Source: AP-15 sp963747735
GTDB taxonomy: Bacteria; Pseudomonadota; Alphaproteobacteria; ATCC43930; CGMCC-115725
Assembly: GCA_963747735.1 (NCBI GenBank)
Contig: CAVVGE010000008.1
Span: 124,001-188,000, forward strand
Length of the DNA stretch: 64,000 nt
Direction: 5' to 3'
Position numbers and translations under genes: made by a program. Shown here piece after piece: positions 44,401 to 53,232 of the stretch. The notes under the pieces were generated by a model. The model did no database searches, was not told where the DNA came from, and worked only from the letters and a program-made list of their open reading frames with translations. Every line of letters starts with the position of its first letter. The stretch's first letter is position 1.

Positions 44401-46569
44401 GTCGATCCGCAACAGCCCGCATTGTTCGAGGTTGGGCTGCGCCACGCGCCAAGCCCGCGCGAGATCCTCGAGCACTCGATATTCGAGGAGGCCGGTCATT
44501 GCGCTTACCGCTTGCCGGTAGCCTGGGCCCTCGGCCACGGGCTCCTTCATGAAATCCTCGGGCGCCGGGCTCAGAGCACGAAAGACGGCGTCGCCGACCA
44601 GATCGTGCGAGAGTTTCGGCGATTGACCGAGCGCCCTCAGCAACGCGCCGCGTAACAGCACGACTTGCGCGAAATCGTTCAAGTGGCCGGCCTGCAGCGA
44701 GGCGTCTTGGCGATTGTCGGTAAAGCTCAAGAGCTTTCGTGCGTCGGCCGGGATGCTTTCGTCGCTGCGAAGGCCGAAAATCGCGGCGGTGCCGACGATC
44801 GTCGTTGCGGTCGAGCGTCCGGTCTGGCTCAGAGTGACGAGCTTGCGGAAGTCGCTCGTCTCCCTCAGGTCATACGAGGCCCGGCAACGCGGACAGAGCA
44901 GCATCGGCCGTGGTTGCCACCAGCCCCCGATGGCGTTCGGGATGTCCTTTGAGGCGAGCGATCCGTCCGGTACGACTAAGAGCTGCTGCGGCAGATGCGG
45001 CCGGTATCGCTCCTTAATGGTCCCTGTGCGCGGCTCGATCCAGTTGTCCGGGAGATCCTCATCCTCGGACCATAGGCCGTCCTGCTCTAGCGCGAAGTAG
45101 CCGGGCTCGCCCTCTTCGTCGTCCTGGAACGCGTTGAGCAACGGCGAGCGCGGGACGAGCCTCGTTGTCTCGCCCTCGCGGACGATGCTTGCGAGGTAAT
45201 ACTCCTGGCCGCACTCGCGGCAGAAGGCGAGGGGGAACAGCATGCGGGCAACAGAACCGCCGCTCCCCTCGGCATAGACCTGGCCCTGCATCGACAGCGT
45301 GCGACGGTCCGGTGGCTCGATCGTCGCATGCACGCTGCCGCCGGAGGCGAGGAATTGATGCAAGCGGAAGGCGAAGACGGGCTCGCCCGACGGCAATTCC
45401 GCATCATTTCCCGCTTCAAGAACCGCCTTCAGCCGCGCGGCGCATATATCGGACGGCAGGCTCGTTGCCTGCGCGAGGGCATCGGCACCTTCCGCAAACG
45501 AGATCGGTGGGCGCCGAACGAGACGGCCGTCCTCCGATGACAGGCCGAAAGTCTCCTCCGCCCACGCGGCCAGCGGATGGCCGACAACCGACTTCCGATC
45601 AGCCGCCGGCGAAGGCGCCTCGACCGCGGCTCGAAGCGCCTCCGGCGTCCCAGGGACGGCCACCTCGGCGACCCGTTGCAAGGTCTCATCGATCACACTC
45701 GCGGCGCGGATCGGCACGCCGAACAAACGGCTGCCGACCTCGGCGATTTGGGTGCGCCGTGTTGCACGATCCCCGCCGGTGGCAATCGTCGCTGATGTCC
45801 CGGCGCATTGAAGGTTCGGGAGCCCGGCGCGCTGGCGCAAGCGGCGCAGCAGCATCGCCACGTCGGCGCCTTGTCGTCCACGATAGACGTGGAGCTCGTC
45901 GACCGCGAGGAACCGTAGCTCGCGCGTTGTCTCGCCAACCAATGCCCGTTCCTGCGGCCGGATCAGCATGTATTCGAGCATCACGTAGTTGGTGAGCAGA
46001 ACATGCGGCGGGTCTTGGAGAAGCTGTTGGCGCACCTCGCCGCGGGTCTGGCCGGTGTATTGCGCGAAGCGCACCGGGCAGGCTGGCCAATTCTTGGCGC
46101 GAAAGGTATTGAGCGCGTCGATCTGACTGTTGATCAGCGCGTTCATCGGATAGACGATCAGCGCCCGCACGCTGTGCCGCGCCGGGTCGTCGCGCAGGAC
46201 TGCGTCGAAGATGGGCACCAGATAGGTCAGGCTCTTGCCCGATCCTGTTCCGGTCGAGACAATGAAATTCTCACCGCGACCCGCCGCTGCGATTGCTTCC
46301 GCCTGGTGCCGATGAAGCTGCAGGCCCGGTCCAAAGAACCGGGCGGTATCGGCGGTAATGGCACCGCTCGCCGCAAGTTCGCCGAGGGTCGGTCCCGGCT
46401 CGTAGGCCGGGTTTAGTTGCAGGACGGCTTCGGGCCACAACTCGCCTTCGGCAAGCCGCTCGCGCACGAAATCATCGATCCGAGGGTCGAGGACGTGAAC
46501 AAAGCTCTCGACGTAGTCCCGATATTCCTGGACGACGCGGTCGCGGAGGCGGAAGACATCAAAAGGCAT
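41458..46569 (-). CDS. Large DEAH-box helicase with DUF1998-like region and C-terminal nuclease-like domain
   Basis: 1703 residues. Walker A is STGTGSGKS (about 105-113), motif II DELH (about 224-227), motif III TSATIA, motif VI QRSGRAGRGGRP near 996. A four-Cys zinc site (CLVCGY ... CIHCG) lies near 1284-1304, followed by a DUF1998-like stretch with ELPGWKERCPAACYDCLLSY. The last 75 residues (FVQPDFYYSRGAGPG, VFIDGPQHNEPVHRQED, EDRGYRLVRI) look like a PD-(D/E)XK nuclease of the Vsr/DUF559 type. DUF1998 helicases are known from DISARM, Druantia and MrfA. It is the last gene of a minus-strand cassette with a TOPRIM-methyltransferase and a GmrSD-like protein, so a defence role is likely. Confidence 0.85.
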   Translation of the reverse strand: MPFDVFRLRDRVVQEYRDYVESFVHVLDPRIDDFVRERLAEGELWPEAVLQLNPAYEPGPTLGELAASGAITADTARFFGPGLQLHRHQAEAIAAAGRGENFIVSTGTGSGKSLTYLVPIFDAVLRDDPARHSVRALIVYPMNALINSQIDALNTFRAKNWPACPVRFAQYTGQTRGEVRQQLLQDPPHVLLTNYVMLEYMLIRPQERALVGETTRELRFLAVDELHVYRGRQGADVAMLLRRLRQRAGLPNLQCAGTSATIATGGDRATRRTQIAEVGSRLFGVPIRAASVIDETLQRVAEVAVPGTPEALRAAVEAPSPAADRKSVVGHPLAAWAEETFGLSSEDGRLVRRPPISFAEGADALAQATSLPSDICAARLKAVLEAGNDAELPSGEPVFAFRLHQFLASGGSVHATIEPPDRRTLSMQGQVYAEGSGGSVARMLFPLAFCRECGQEYYLASIVREGETTRLVPRSPLLNAFQDDEEGEPGYFALEQDGLWSEDEDLPDNWIEPRTGTIKERYRPHLPQQLLVVPDGSLASKDIPNAIGGWWQPRPMLLCPRCRASYDLRETSDFRKLVTLSQTGRSTATTIVGTAAIFGLRSDESIPADARKLLSFTDNRQDASLQAGHLNDFAQVVLLRGALLRALGQSPKLSHDLVGDAVFRALSPAPEDFMKEPVAEGPGYRQAVSAMTGLLEYRVLEDLARAWRVAQPNLEQCGLLRIDYDGLAELAADDGAWSGAPVIAAVNASHRAVVLGAVLDHLRSVLAIDALPLTEERTRSLASRVAQTIRDPWAFDERERLRAGTIALLPGVPPDPRDRRVMLRLSARSSIGRYLRSRRTWDLDHDLDSQQGEALVGAIISALRGHLLTVIQHHGADYGIQLKIGCLRWRAGDGTPPPPDPVRAKSLHLRRQDLRRGTGNSYFVRLYRDRALGLLRLSSAEHTGQVAANLRIEREEKFKTGQLPVLFCSPTMELGVDIRDLTVVHLRNIPPTPANYAQRSGRAGRGGRPALVLAFSTYGNAHDHHYFRNRGQMITGAVAPPRTDLANKELVEAHLRSVWLALVGLGLRSSIAELLDLTSAGFPLRPEFAETTASGTRRISEIVTALRAVAKSAEPEVANAPWYSEGWVETVARGAPGEFDGAFNRWRELYRAACEQRDAARRIIDDPGLRDRRQKEMAEQRERELRREIEMLLNSSHATEADFYTYRYLANEGFIPGYNFPRLPVRALVSGVTEAHAIDRPRFLGLTEFGPGNVIYHEGRKHRVAGCVMPAGGVEARIIRAKLCLVCGYIHPRDDAASDLCIHCGTRLDLSTMEFPQALFEQPTVRATRWQRISSEEEERAREGYHVTTHFRFPAALAVRNLALSDPGEPDPLIEVAYVSQAEIWRINHGWRRWPDHNGFVIDTNTGAWQRQSDDEDEPNGTPSRATRSQIRPYVSDTRNLLLLRTASETADEEFLRTLAYSFRRAIQLDYQIEEQEIAVELIGAELQRRIILWEAAEGGIGVWDRLIGESGAFPRLARTALGLLHFDAAGEELPGWKERCPAACYDCLLSYANQVDHRYLDRHHVRDFLLRLARSVPLRPDGRSYDEQYAWLRERTDPASSFERDFLDHLYKNKLRLPDFAQHTPATGIFVQPDFYYSRGAGPGICVFIDGPQHNEPVHRQEDIQAREALEDRGYRLVRIGTDRPLADQIDEHQETFSPVGV

Positions 46570-46698
46570 CGCAGCGTTCCGGCCTTTTCGGAGAGGCGGC
46601 GAAATGCTAATGGCCGGAGAGCGTCTAGGCCAGCATTTGCAAGCCGAGTGGTTCCGGTGATCGTAAACAAGCGACCGGCGGTCAAGGCAATTTTGCCA

Positions 46699-47700
46699 TC
46701 ACACCTGGCTAGTCGAAATGGGCGAAGCCCCCAAGAATTCGTTGAGCCGTTGCGTCACGAGCTTACGGCGCTCTAGTATGAAGGAGGCGTAGCTATCCAC
46801 ACCTAAGATCGATTGGTCTATCGGAATGCACTGTGCCGCGAACACGGCTCTGCCGGACTTCTCGATCATCGATGGGAAATATAGGCTGGGCGATTTGTCG
46901 CTAATCTGCCGGTTTGTCTTGCCCCCGATGAAACAAAGATTGGCGATATCGTCTGCCTCGCGGCCTAGATATTTTTCCTTGAGAACGGCCTTTGGAAAGA
47001 TGTGATGAAATTGAAGTTTGTGCTGCGCGCCGGAGTGATCGAGCGCGATGGTGACTTGTGAGCGCCAGTCTTTTGCGCCCGCCGTCCGAAAGGCGAGAAA
47101 CATCGTCTTGAAAAGCGCGCTGCGTTGGTTGCGGCCCTCCAATTCTTCCGGTGCGATGTCCAGTCGGCCGACCTGTTGGCGAAGGCGGTCGAGCAACTCT
47201 TCAGCGCCGCCGCCAGCCCGAAGCGCTGCGATATCCTGGTCGAGGATCGTCTCGCTGGAGCCGCGAGAGTAACGTCCCTTTGCGTTGGCAACGAGGACCC
47301 AGTGCTTTAGGCGCTCCGCTTCCTCCGCTGACAGAGCGTAGTCGCGCTTATAACCGTGATAAGCGAGCGTGATAAGGATGAATGGCGACGATAGTAGTGC
47401 TGGGCTGTCTATGTCCGCGTTGTTTTTCAGGAAATTAAGCGCAAACTCCATGCCGCGGCAGCTTTCCTTCCATCCGGTTTGCAGCGTGTCGACCCGTAGA
47501 CCGCCGACGGTAAGGAACCGGGATTGGCCGGTCGTAAAGGCGATAAGATTCTTGAGGTGCAGGCCAAGGTCGAGCGAGAAGCCCGTCTTTGCGCATTGGT
47601 GCTGGAAGGCCTCGAAAGTCTTGAGTGAATTGCGCCATTTGGCAGTGATCTGTGCGAGTGCGAGATCCGAGCTTCGCAGCTTGGCGCCCAGCGAGTTCAC
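46699..47700 (-). CDS. C-terminal section of a DUF262/DUF1524 (GmrSD-like) protein with HNH motif
   Basis: 333 residues from a GTG that overlaps the upstream TGA. The start of the frame, NSLGAKLRSSDLALAQITAK, is the usual middle of DUF262 proteins, where the sequence should read T-E-I-F-V-R-V-N-S-L-G. Adding one base near 47716 joins it exactly to the upstream frame: the two spans total 1727 bases, one short of 576 codons. The C-terminal part has HHIFPKAVLKEKY and ANLCFIGGKTNRQISDKSP, the HNH nuclease site of DUF1524. GmrSD enzymes cut modified phage DNA using NTP. Whether the split is a sequencing error, decay or two cooperating genes is open. Confidence 0.75.
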   Translation of the reverse strand: MNSLGAKLRSSDLALAQITAKWRNSLKTFEAFQHQCAKTGFSLDLGLHLKNLIAFTTGQSRFLTVGGLRVDTLQTGWKESCRGMEFALNFLKNNADIDSPALLSSPFILITLAYHGYKRDYALSAEEAERLKHWVLVANAKGRYSRGSSETILDQDIAALRAGGGAEELLDRLRQQVGRLDIAPEELEGRNQRSALFKTMFLAFRTAGAKDWRSQVTIALDHSGAQHKLQFHHIFPKAVLKEKYLGREADDIANLCFIGGKTNRQISDKSPSLYFPSMIEKSGRAVFAAQCIPIDQSILGVDSYASFILERRKLVTQRLNEFLGASPISTSQV

Positions 47701-48425
47701 GCGGACAAAGATTCCGTGACCTCGTCATAGGAGAGCCGCCGCTCCAGCACGTCCATTCGGTAGATGTATTTCCGAATGCCCCGCAGCCGGGCCAGCCGTT
47801 GGCTGTAGCGCTCGTATTTGGGATCGTCGAAGCCGCTTACTCCGGCTCTCTTCAAGAAGCCAGCATCGCTGTCCGTTTTGAATACCTCCGTAACCTTCAC
47901 CCACTGCGGCAACTGCTGAAGCTTGTGAGTAGCCACTACGAACGTCATGCGATCGAACCGCCTTTGCAGCTCGTCCTCATTCGAATCCGCTTCGTCGTCG
48001 ATCAGTTCGTCACTGTCTTGATCATCCTCTGCGTGACCGTCTTCATTCACCTCGGTCACGAGGGCGAGCTGGTCCGGATGATCGAGGTTGAAGAGCAACT
48101 CAATGGGCTTGTAACCGCGAACTTTGACGGGCGCGCCCCGGATCACCGCACAGAGCGAGGTAAGCCTTTGTTGGCCGTCGAGCAGCAGTCGGGTGCTTTG
48201 GTAAGGATTGATCTGTTGAGTAACGGCCATTTCTTGCAGCGGTACTTCCTCGTCGGTCTCCCATAGCAAGATCGCGCCGGATGGGTAGCCGCGATAGAGC
48301 GAGTCGAGCAAATCGCGCACGCGCGTCGAACGCCACACATACCGTCGTTGCATTTCCGGGAGGCGTAGTTCTCCCCGCTCGATCATGCCGACCAATTCTT
48401 CCACCGAGGCTTCGGCTTTCGCCAT
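47697..48425 (-). CDS. N-terminal section of the DUF262 (GmrS-like) protein
   Basis: 242 residues. DUF262 motifs: LRLPEMQRRYVWRSTRVRDL, SLYRGYPSGAILLWETD and LLLDGQQRLTSL, the ParB/Srx-like NTP-binding fold of GmrS. An acidic insertion (about residues 127-152) separates strands. The frame ends YDEVTESLSA just where a one-base change would restore the C-terminal half. It starts 49 bases after the methyltransferase stop, with AAGAGG before ATG 48425. In the cassette it is transcribed between the methyltransferase and the helicase. Confidence 0.8.
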   Translation of the reverse strand: MAKAEASVEELVGMIERGELRLPEMQRRYVWRSTRVRDLLDSLYRGYPSGAILLWETDEEVPLQEMAVTQQINPYQSTRLLLDGQQRLTSLCAVIRGAPVKVRGYKPIELLFNLDHPDQLALVTEVNEDGHAEDDQDSDELIDDEADSNEDELQRRFDRMTFVVATHKLQQLPQWVKVTEVFKTDSDAGFLKRAGVSGFDDPKYERYSQRLARLRGIRKYIYRMDVLERRLSYDEVTESLSA

Positions 48426-48474
48426 GGCGTTCCTCTTACTGCTTGCGGAATCTCATCCCTTTTTACACAGGGCT

Positions 48475-51400
48475 TTAACTCAGGACCTCCCGGGGGTTGG
48501 GCCGATCTTGCAGACCCGGCCTGCCCGGGTTGGTCTCCAGGGCTTGGCGGTCAAGGATGGCCCGGAGCCCCTCTAGGATCGGCCCGAACGCGGCGAATGT
48601 GGCACGGTCGCGGCGCTCGGGGGCGGCGATCCACTCGGCGAAGGCGATCTTTATCACGGGCGTGGGTGGGCGGAAATAAAGCACCGCGTCGTCGCCGGTG
48701 CGGTCTAGGTCACGCACCGCGTCGAGCGCCTTTCCTGCGGTCGAGGGTTCTTCCAGGAAGGCGGCCTGTACCCTCCCCTCCTCAACCCGGTAGGCGCCTT
48801 CGGCAATAGCCTGTCGGCGCAATGCGGCCGGAAACGCATTCTCGATCGTGAATGGCCAATAGCCGCCGTCGATGCGGAACCGTTTCATCGCCTGTTGAAA
48901 TTCATCGGTTGGCGCCAGCAGACACCAATGGATGCCGTTGGTCTGCTGCCGCCAGGTTCCGCCGCGGCGGGTGCGGCCGTCCTCGACAAGATCGCGGCCT
49001 TCGCGGTCGTTGTCGGCGAGCGCGAAGACCAGCCGGTCGCCGAGCACCTGGCGCAAGGCTGCGCCCTTGCCGGCGAGGCTTTCCATCTGGCGCGTGCCGC
49101 CAGCGGCGAGAATAGTCACCGGCAAAGCCTCGCCGGGGTGAAAGGTATGCCAGGCCGCGGTCAGGATCGTGACATCGCTCTCGCCCTCGACAAACAAACT
49201 CGGCAGCGGCGTCGCGTCGGAGCGCCTGAGCAATGCCGCCAATTCGTCGCGCTCGTGTTCGAGCGAGCTGACCTGCCCGCGCGTTTCGATCAGGGCGCGG
49301 CGGACCACATCGAAATGGGTCGGGTCTTCGAGCCGCGCTGGATCGAACGTGCCGTCCTCGGCGAAACGGTCCCACGCTTCGAGCACCAGCCGCCGCGTGC
49401 GGTACTCACGGACGTTCGGGTCGTTGATTTCCCGTTCCTTCAACACACGGAAGGTCTCGCTCGGGTAATCCGCTCCCATTACGTCGTGCGGGTCGAGGAT
49501 GTAGCGTAGCTCGTCGCGCGACAGGCCGTAAAGGTAGGCAAAATACGCGTCAAGCTCGGCTTGCAACATAGCGCGCCTTTCGGGGTCCCACTGGAATGGA
49601 GGCCCATCATAGCCGAGGTCCTCCGCGAAGGGGCGTATGTCATACGCGGTGTAGACGAGTTCGAGTATGCGGGGATAGAAAAAGGCCTCATCGGCTTCGC
49701 TGAACTCGCCCGGACCGAGAGCGGGGGTCTGATGCAAAATGCCGAAGGTGAGATGCGTTCCTCCAACTTTTTGTCGAATGAGATAGTCGAAAACGATGCT
49801 GTTGAGCATCGCTATTAGCTTCGGGATTTGGCTGTTCTCACACTCAGGGAAAAGCACTGATAGATTATCACCAATACCTGTTCTTGGGACGATCGAAAAG
49901 ATTGAAGTTCGTTCTACCTTAGAGTTTGCGATATCCCGCCATCCCAATAACCATCTTCTACTCCACCTAATCTCGTTGAGTTTTCGTTCAACCAACTCGG
50001 GCTTCAAAAAATAACGAGGACGGATCGAGAATGTAGGATCTTGGTACTCGCTCAATTCTGTTGGCGGCAGACCTCGCCCGCCCCTACCTTTTGACCTGCC
50101 AAAGCGATGATACGAGCCAAAACGGTGATCATAATGCCAAATGTACTTTCCTTCGTATAATGGTATCAGATGTCCGGCCGGATCCGGCGTCTCCATAAAC
50201 TGGTCTAAATCTGTAGCCATGTTAAATAAGCCCTGCCGGCAGCTGATCTGCCATCGATCGCGACCTGTGTCCTGGCCTCCCGTTAAAATATCGTGGGATT
50301 TATATATTCGCATTGTAAGCCGCGCATCCGATTGCGTTCTGAACACCGGGCAGGCGAACAATGTCGGATTGAGAATGCGAATGTCGCTTTGGGATAGCTG
50401 GAAGCGCCGTTCCGCGTCATTAATGTCTAGTATTTTCCGAAGATAGAAACAAAATGTTGGCGAGGTGTTGTCAATCGATGAGCATAGCGTAACAAGTGTA
50501 AATCGATTAACATTTGCGATTCCTGGAAATATGAAATCTTCGTTTTCAAATCCGATGAATGACAACAGGTGACCGTTGACCGTGAGGTATTCGAACAGTG
50601 GGCTCGTTGCTTCATCGGTCACCAAGCCGGTCGGCACGATCAACCCTGTCCTGGCCTTAGAATTCAGGATCGCGTAGGCGCGCTCACCGAACAATGCATA
50701 GAGGTTCAATTTGCCAAACGCGGAATGTGTAAAGCTACCGCTATTTCTATAGGTGATATTGTAGGCCTCGATTACGCGACGTTCAGTGAGAAAGTTGGAT
50801 CTCAAGATGGGATCGGTCGCGAGCAATTCACAAATCGCAGTCTTTTTGCGTCTTGCCGTCAAATCGTCGAAGCCCGGTATAACCAATGAGAAAAAAGCGT
50901 CGTCCACGAATTGCGAAACACCCCAAGGAGGGTTGCCGAGTACGACATCAAATCCGCCGCCTCCGGATCGCGGTCCGGGGCGAGGCTCGAACACCTCGGG
51001 AAATGCCAGGCGCCAGTGGAAGAAGTGAAAGCGGTCGCTCAACCCATCGACGATCGCGGCGCGCTGCGCATTCTCGCGGCCGTTGAGCGCGTTCCACACA
51101 TCGGCCGTCGTCGGCGCGGTTCGCTCCTGGCCAGCGCCGCGCGCGGCAAAAAACGCAGCGGTCCACGTGTCGCACGCGCGGCGTAGCCGCGCGACGGCGG
51201 TATTGCCCTCGACTAGCTCGCGATAAAACTCTGCCTTGCTGCGGACATCGCCGGCCGTTTCGTCCGGCATGTCGGCGAGGGCGGCGAATTCACGGGCGAG
51301 ATCGGCGAGAGTCGTCTTGGCCGACAAGGTATCAAGCGGCGCCTCGCGCGCCCGCTTGTTGCGCTTGCGCAAATCGCTGGAAACCCCCTTGTCGTCAGCG

Positions 51401-53232
51401 GCCAATTGCTTGAACGCGGCGTCGGGCACGCCCGCCTTCAGCACATCGAGATCGAACACGCCGACGAGGCTGTCGCCGCAGCGGATGCGGTGGTCGAGAA
51501 AGCTCAGGGGTAGGCCCGGCGCGTGACCCTCTATCCACAGCGCGACCTTGCACAGATCGACCGCGAGCGGGTTCTTGTCGACGGCGTAGAGGCAATGCCG
51601 GATCACGTCGCGCAATGCGGCGCGGTAGGCCTCCGGTGCCGGCTCGGCCTCATCGGTTCGCACTATCGCCAATTCGCGTCCGACGCGGCGTGCCGCCGCC
51701 AACAGGAAATGCCCGGAGCCCGCCGCCGGGTCGCAGATCGTCAGCGAAAGCAGCGCCGTTTCCTTGGCCTCGCGCGTCATCGCGGCAGCAAGGCGATCCT
51801 GCATGACCGGGACCAGCGCGCTGTCGATCAGTTCGCGCACCAGTTCGGGAGGCGTGTAATAGGAGCCGGTTTCCTTGCGCTGACTGCCGGCGGCGAGCGC
51901 GAAACCCGACCGATCGTCGCTGACCTGCGGGTGGTAATCAAGCAGGCTCTCGTAGATCGAGCCCAATTCCTCGACATCGAGCCCGGCGTAATTGACGCGG
52001 CGACGCAATCCTGCCTTCTTGCGCCCCGCCCGCTCCTCGAAGGTCGATAGCTGGCGCATCGCATCGAGCAAATTGTCGTTGCGAAGCGCCGTGTCTCTGT
52101 GTTCGAGGTCGCGGCACGCCTCGGTGCCGAACAGTTCGCCATTGAGGGCCGAGAGCGCGAGCCCGGCGGCGGCGCTCTCGTCGCGGAACAGGCGAAAGGT
52201 CTCTTTCAGCCCCTCCCAGAGATCGCCGTAAGCGTCTTCCCCGGCGCGCCGCTCGGCGCGGTCGCGCAACCGCCCGATGCCGTACCAGCGCAGATAGACC
52301 TCGTGCCGGGCCGCGGCATCGGTAGCGGGCACGAACAGCAACCGGCGTTCCTCGGCAACCATCAGGAACAGCAGGCGATAGATCAGGCTCAGCAGTTCGC
52401 GGTAGAGCTGCGCTTCGGTGAGTTCGCCACCGTCGAGCTTCGTTCGCAAAACCCCATTGGCGGGGTGGCGCAGGAAGCCGGAGCCGAGGATTTCCAATGC
52501 CGCCTTGACGCCGTCGCGCAGCCCGAGGCGGACCCGGCCGCCTTCCTCGATTCCTTGCTGGTACCAGCGTTCAAGCAGGCATTCGTGCGCGTCGGCGGCG
52601 TCGGCCGGCAGGCGTGAGTGGTGCAGCAGCCGGAAGACGAGCGCGAACTCGTTGTAGAGATTGCCATCGAGGATGGCGTCGAGATCGACCGCGACATAGC
52701 TCGGGCGCGACGAGCGGGCACTGTTGCGCAACAGCCGCAACTCGCTGCCGTTGGTGACGATGCCCCACAGCGCGTCGCTGCGGTTGAGGTACTCCTGCAA
52801 CAGCGCGTGCGGGCTGCGCGTGCCGCCGGCGCGCTGGCCGAGCGGCTGGTCCCAGGCGACGATGTGGACCGGCGTGGTTCCCTCGACCTCGCCGATCCGA
52901 TGCGACAACGGATAACTCTGGCCGCCGATTTGTGCGGCGGCGCGCTGGAATTGAAGTGTGTAGCCCAGCCGCTCCAGCAAGGGGATGACCCAGCCCTCGC
53001 GCGTCAAGCTGACGGCACTGGCGTGAGAGAACTCGCGGCGGCGCTTGAAGCTCTCCCAATACGAGCGGATGTCGGAGAAGGCTGCCTGGATTTCGGCACT
53101 AAGGCGCCCGGCGTCGATGCCGAAATCCTTGGGCTGCTGCCCCGACACGCCGGCATCGCCCACGGCGATGCGCTCGGCCTCGGCCGCCGCCGGCGGCGCG
53201 GCTGAACCGGCGCGGCGAACCTCCCCGTTCAA
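48475..53232 (-). CDS. Eco57I/PglX-like N6-adenine methyltransferase fused to a C-terminal TOPRIM domain
   Basis: Up to 1585 residues. Motif I is CDPAAGSGHFLLAAARRVGR (about 495-515) and motif IV is VVLGNPPWGVSQF near 765, giving an N6-adenine methylase of the Eco57I/PglX type. An A/T-rich target-recognition region follows (about 800-1230). From about residue 1340 there is a TOPRIM-like domain: FVEGESDVTILTAAW with the catalytic Glu, then LADNDREG with the Asp pair. That tail is not part of usual Eco57I or PglX enzymes. The 5' end is doubtful: residues 1-20 lie in a repeat left from a PEP-CTERM gene end. A GTG at about codon 23 (VGDAGVSGQQPK) is a possible true start. It is the first gene of the cassette. 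Confidence 0.85.
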   Translation of the reverse strand: MNGEVRRAGSAAPPAAAEAERIAVGDAGVSGQQPKDFGIDAGRLSAEIQAAFSDIRSYWESFKRRREFSHASAVSLTREGWVIPLLERLGYTLQFQRAAAQIGGQSYPLSHRIGEVEGTTPVHIVAWDQPLGQRAGGTRSPHALLQEYLNRSDALWGIVTNGSELRLLRNSARSSRPSYVAVDLDAILDGNLYNEFALVFRLLHHSRLPADAADAHECLLERWYQQGIEEGGRVRLGLRDGVKAALEILGSGFLRHPANGVLRTKLDGGELTEAQLYRELLSLIYRLLFLMVAEERRLLFVPATDAAARHEVYLRWYGIGRLRDRAERRAGEDAYGDLWEGLKETFRLFRDESAAAGLALSALNGELFGTEACRDLEHRDTALRNDNLLDAMRQLSTFEERAGRKKAGLRRRVNYAGLDVEELGSIYESLLDYHPQVSDDRSGFALAAGSQRKETGSYYTPPELVRELIDSALVPVMQDRLAAAMTREAKETALLSLTICDPAAGSGHFLLAAARRVGRELAIVRTDEAEPAPEAYRAALRDVIRHCLYAVDKNPLAVDLCKVALWIEGHAPGLPLSFLDHRIRCGDSLVGVFDLDVLKAGVPDAAFKQLAADDKGVSSDLRKRNKRAREAPLDTLSAKTTLADLAREFAALADMPDETAGDVRSKAEFYRELVEGNTAVARLRRACDTWTAAFFAARGAGQERTAPTTADVWNALNGRENAQRAAIVDGLSDRFHFFHWRLAFPEVFEPRPGPRSGGGGFDVVLGNPPWGVSQFVDDAFFSLVIPGFDDLTARRKKTAICELLATDPILRSNFLTERRVIEAYNITYRNSGSFTHSAFGKLNLYALFGERAYAILNSKARTGLIVPTGLVTDEATSPLFEYLTVNGHLLSFIGFENEDFIFPGIANVNRFTLVTLCSSIDNTSPTFCFYLRKILDINDAERRFQLSQSDIRILNPTLFACPVFRTQSDARLTMRIYKSHDILTGGQDTGRDRWQISCRQGLFNMATDLDQFMETPDPAGHLIPLYEGKYIWHYDHRFGSYHRFGRSKGRGGRGLPPTELSEYQDPTFSIRPRYFLKPELVERKLNEIRWSRRWLLGWRDIANSKVERTSIFSIVPRTGIGDNLSVLFPECENSQIPKLIAMLNSIVFDYLIRQKVGGTHLTFGILHQTPALGPGEFSEADEAFFYPRILELVYTAYDIRPFAEDLGYDGPPFQWDPERRAMLQAELDAYFAYLYGLSRDELRYILDPHDVMGADYPSETFRVLKEREINDPNVREYRTRRLVLEAWDRFAEDGTFDPARLEDPTHFDVVRRALIETRGQVSSLEHERDELAALLRRSDATPLPSLFVEGESDVTILTAAWHTFHPGEALPVTILAAGGTRQMESLAGKGAALRQVLGDRLVFALADNDREGRDLVEDGRTRRGGTWRQQTNGIHWCLLAPTDEFQQAMKRFRIDGGYWPFTIENAFPAALRRQAIAEGAYRVEEGRVQAAFLEEPSTAGKALDAVRDLDRTGDDAVLYFRPPTPVIKIAFAEWIAAPERRDRATFAAFGPILEGLRAILDRQALETNPGRPGLQDRPNPREVLS

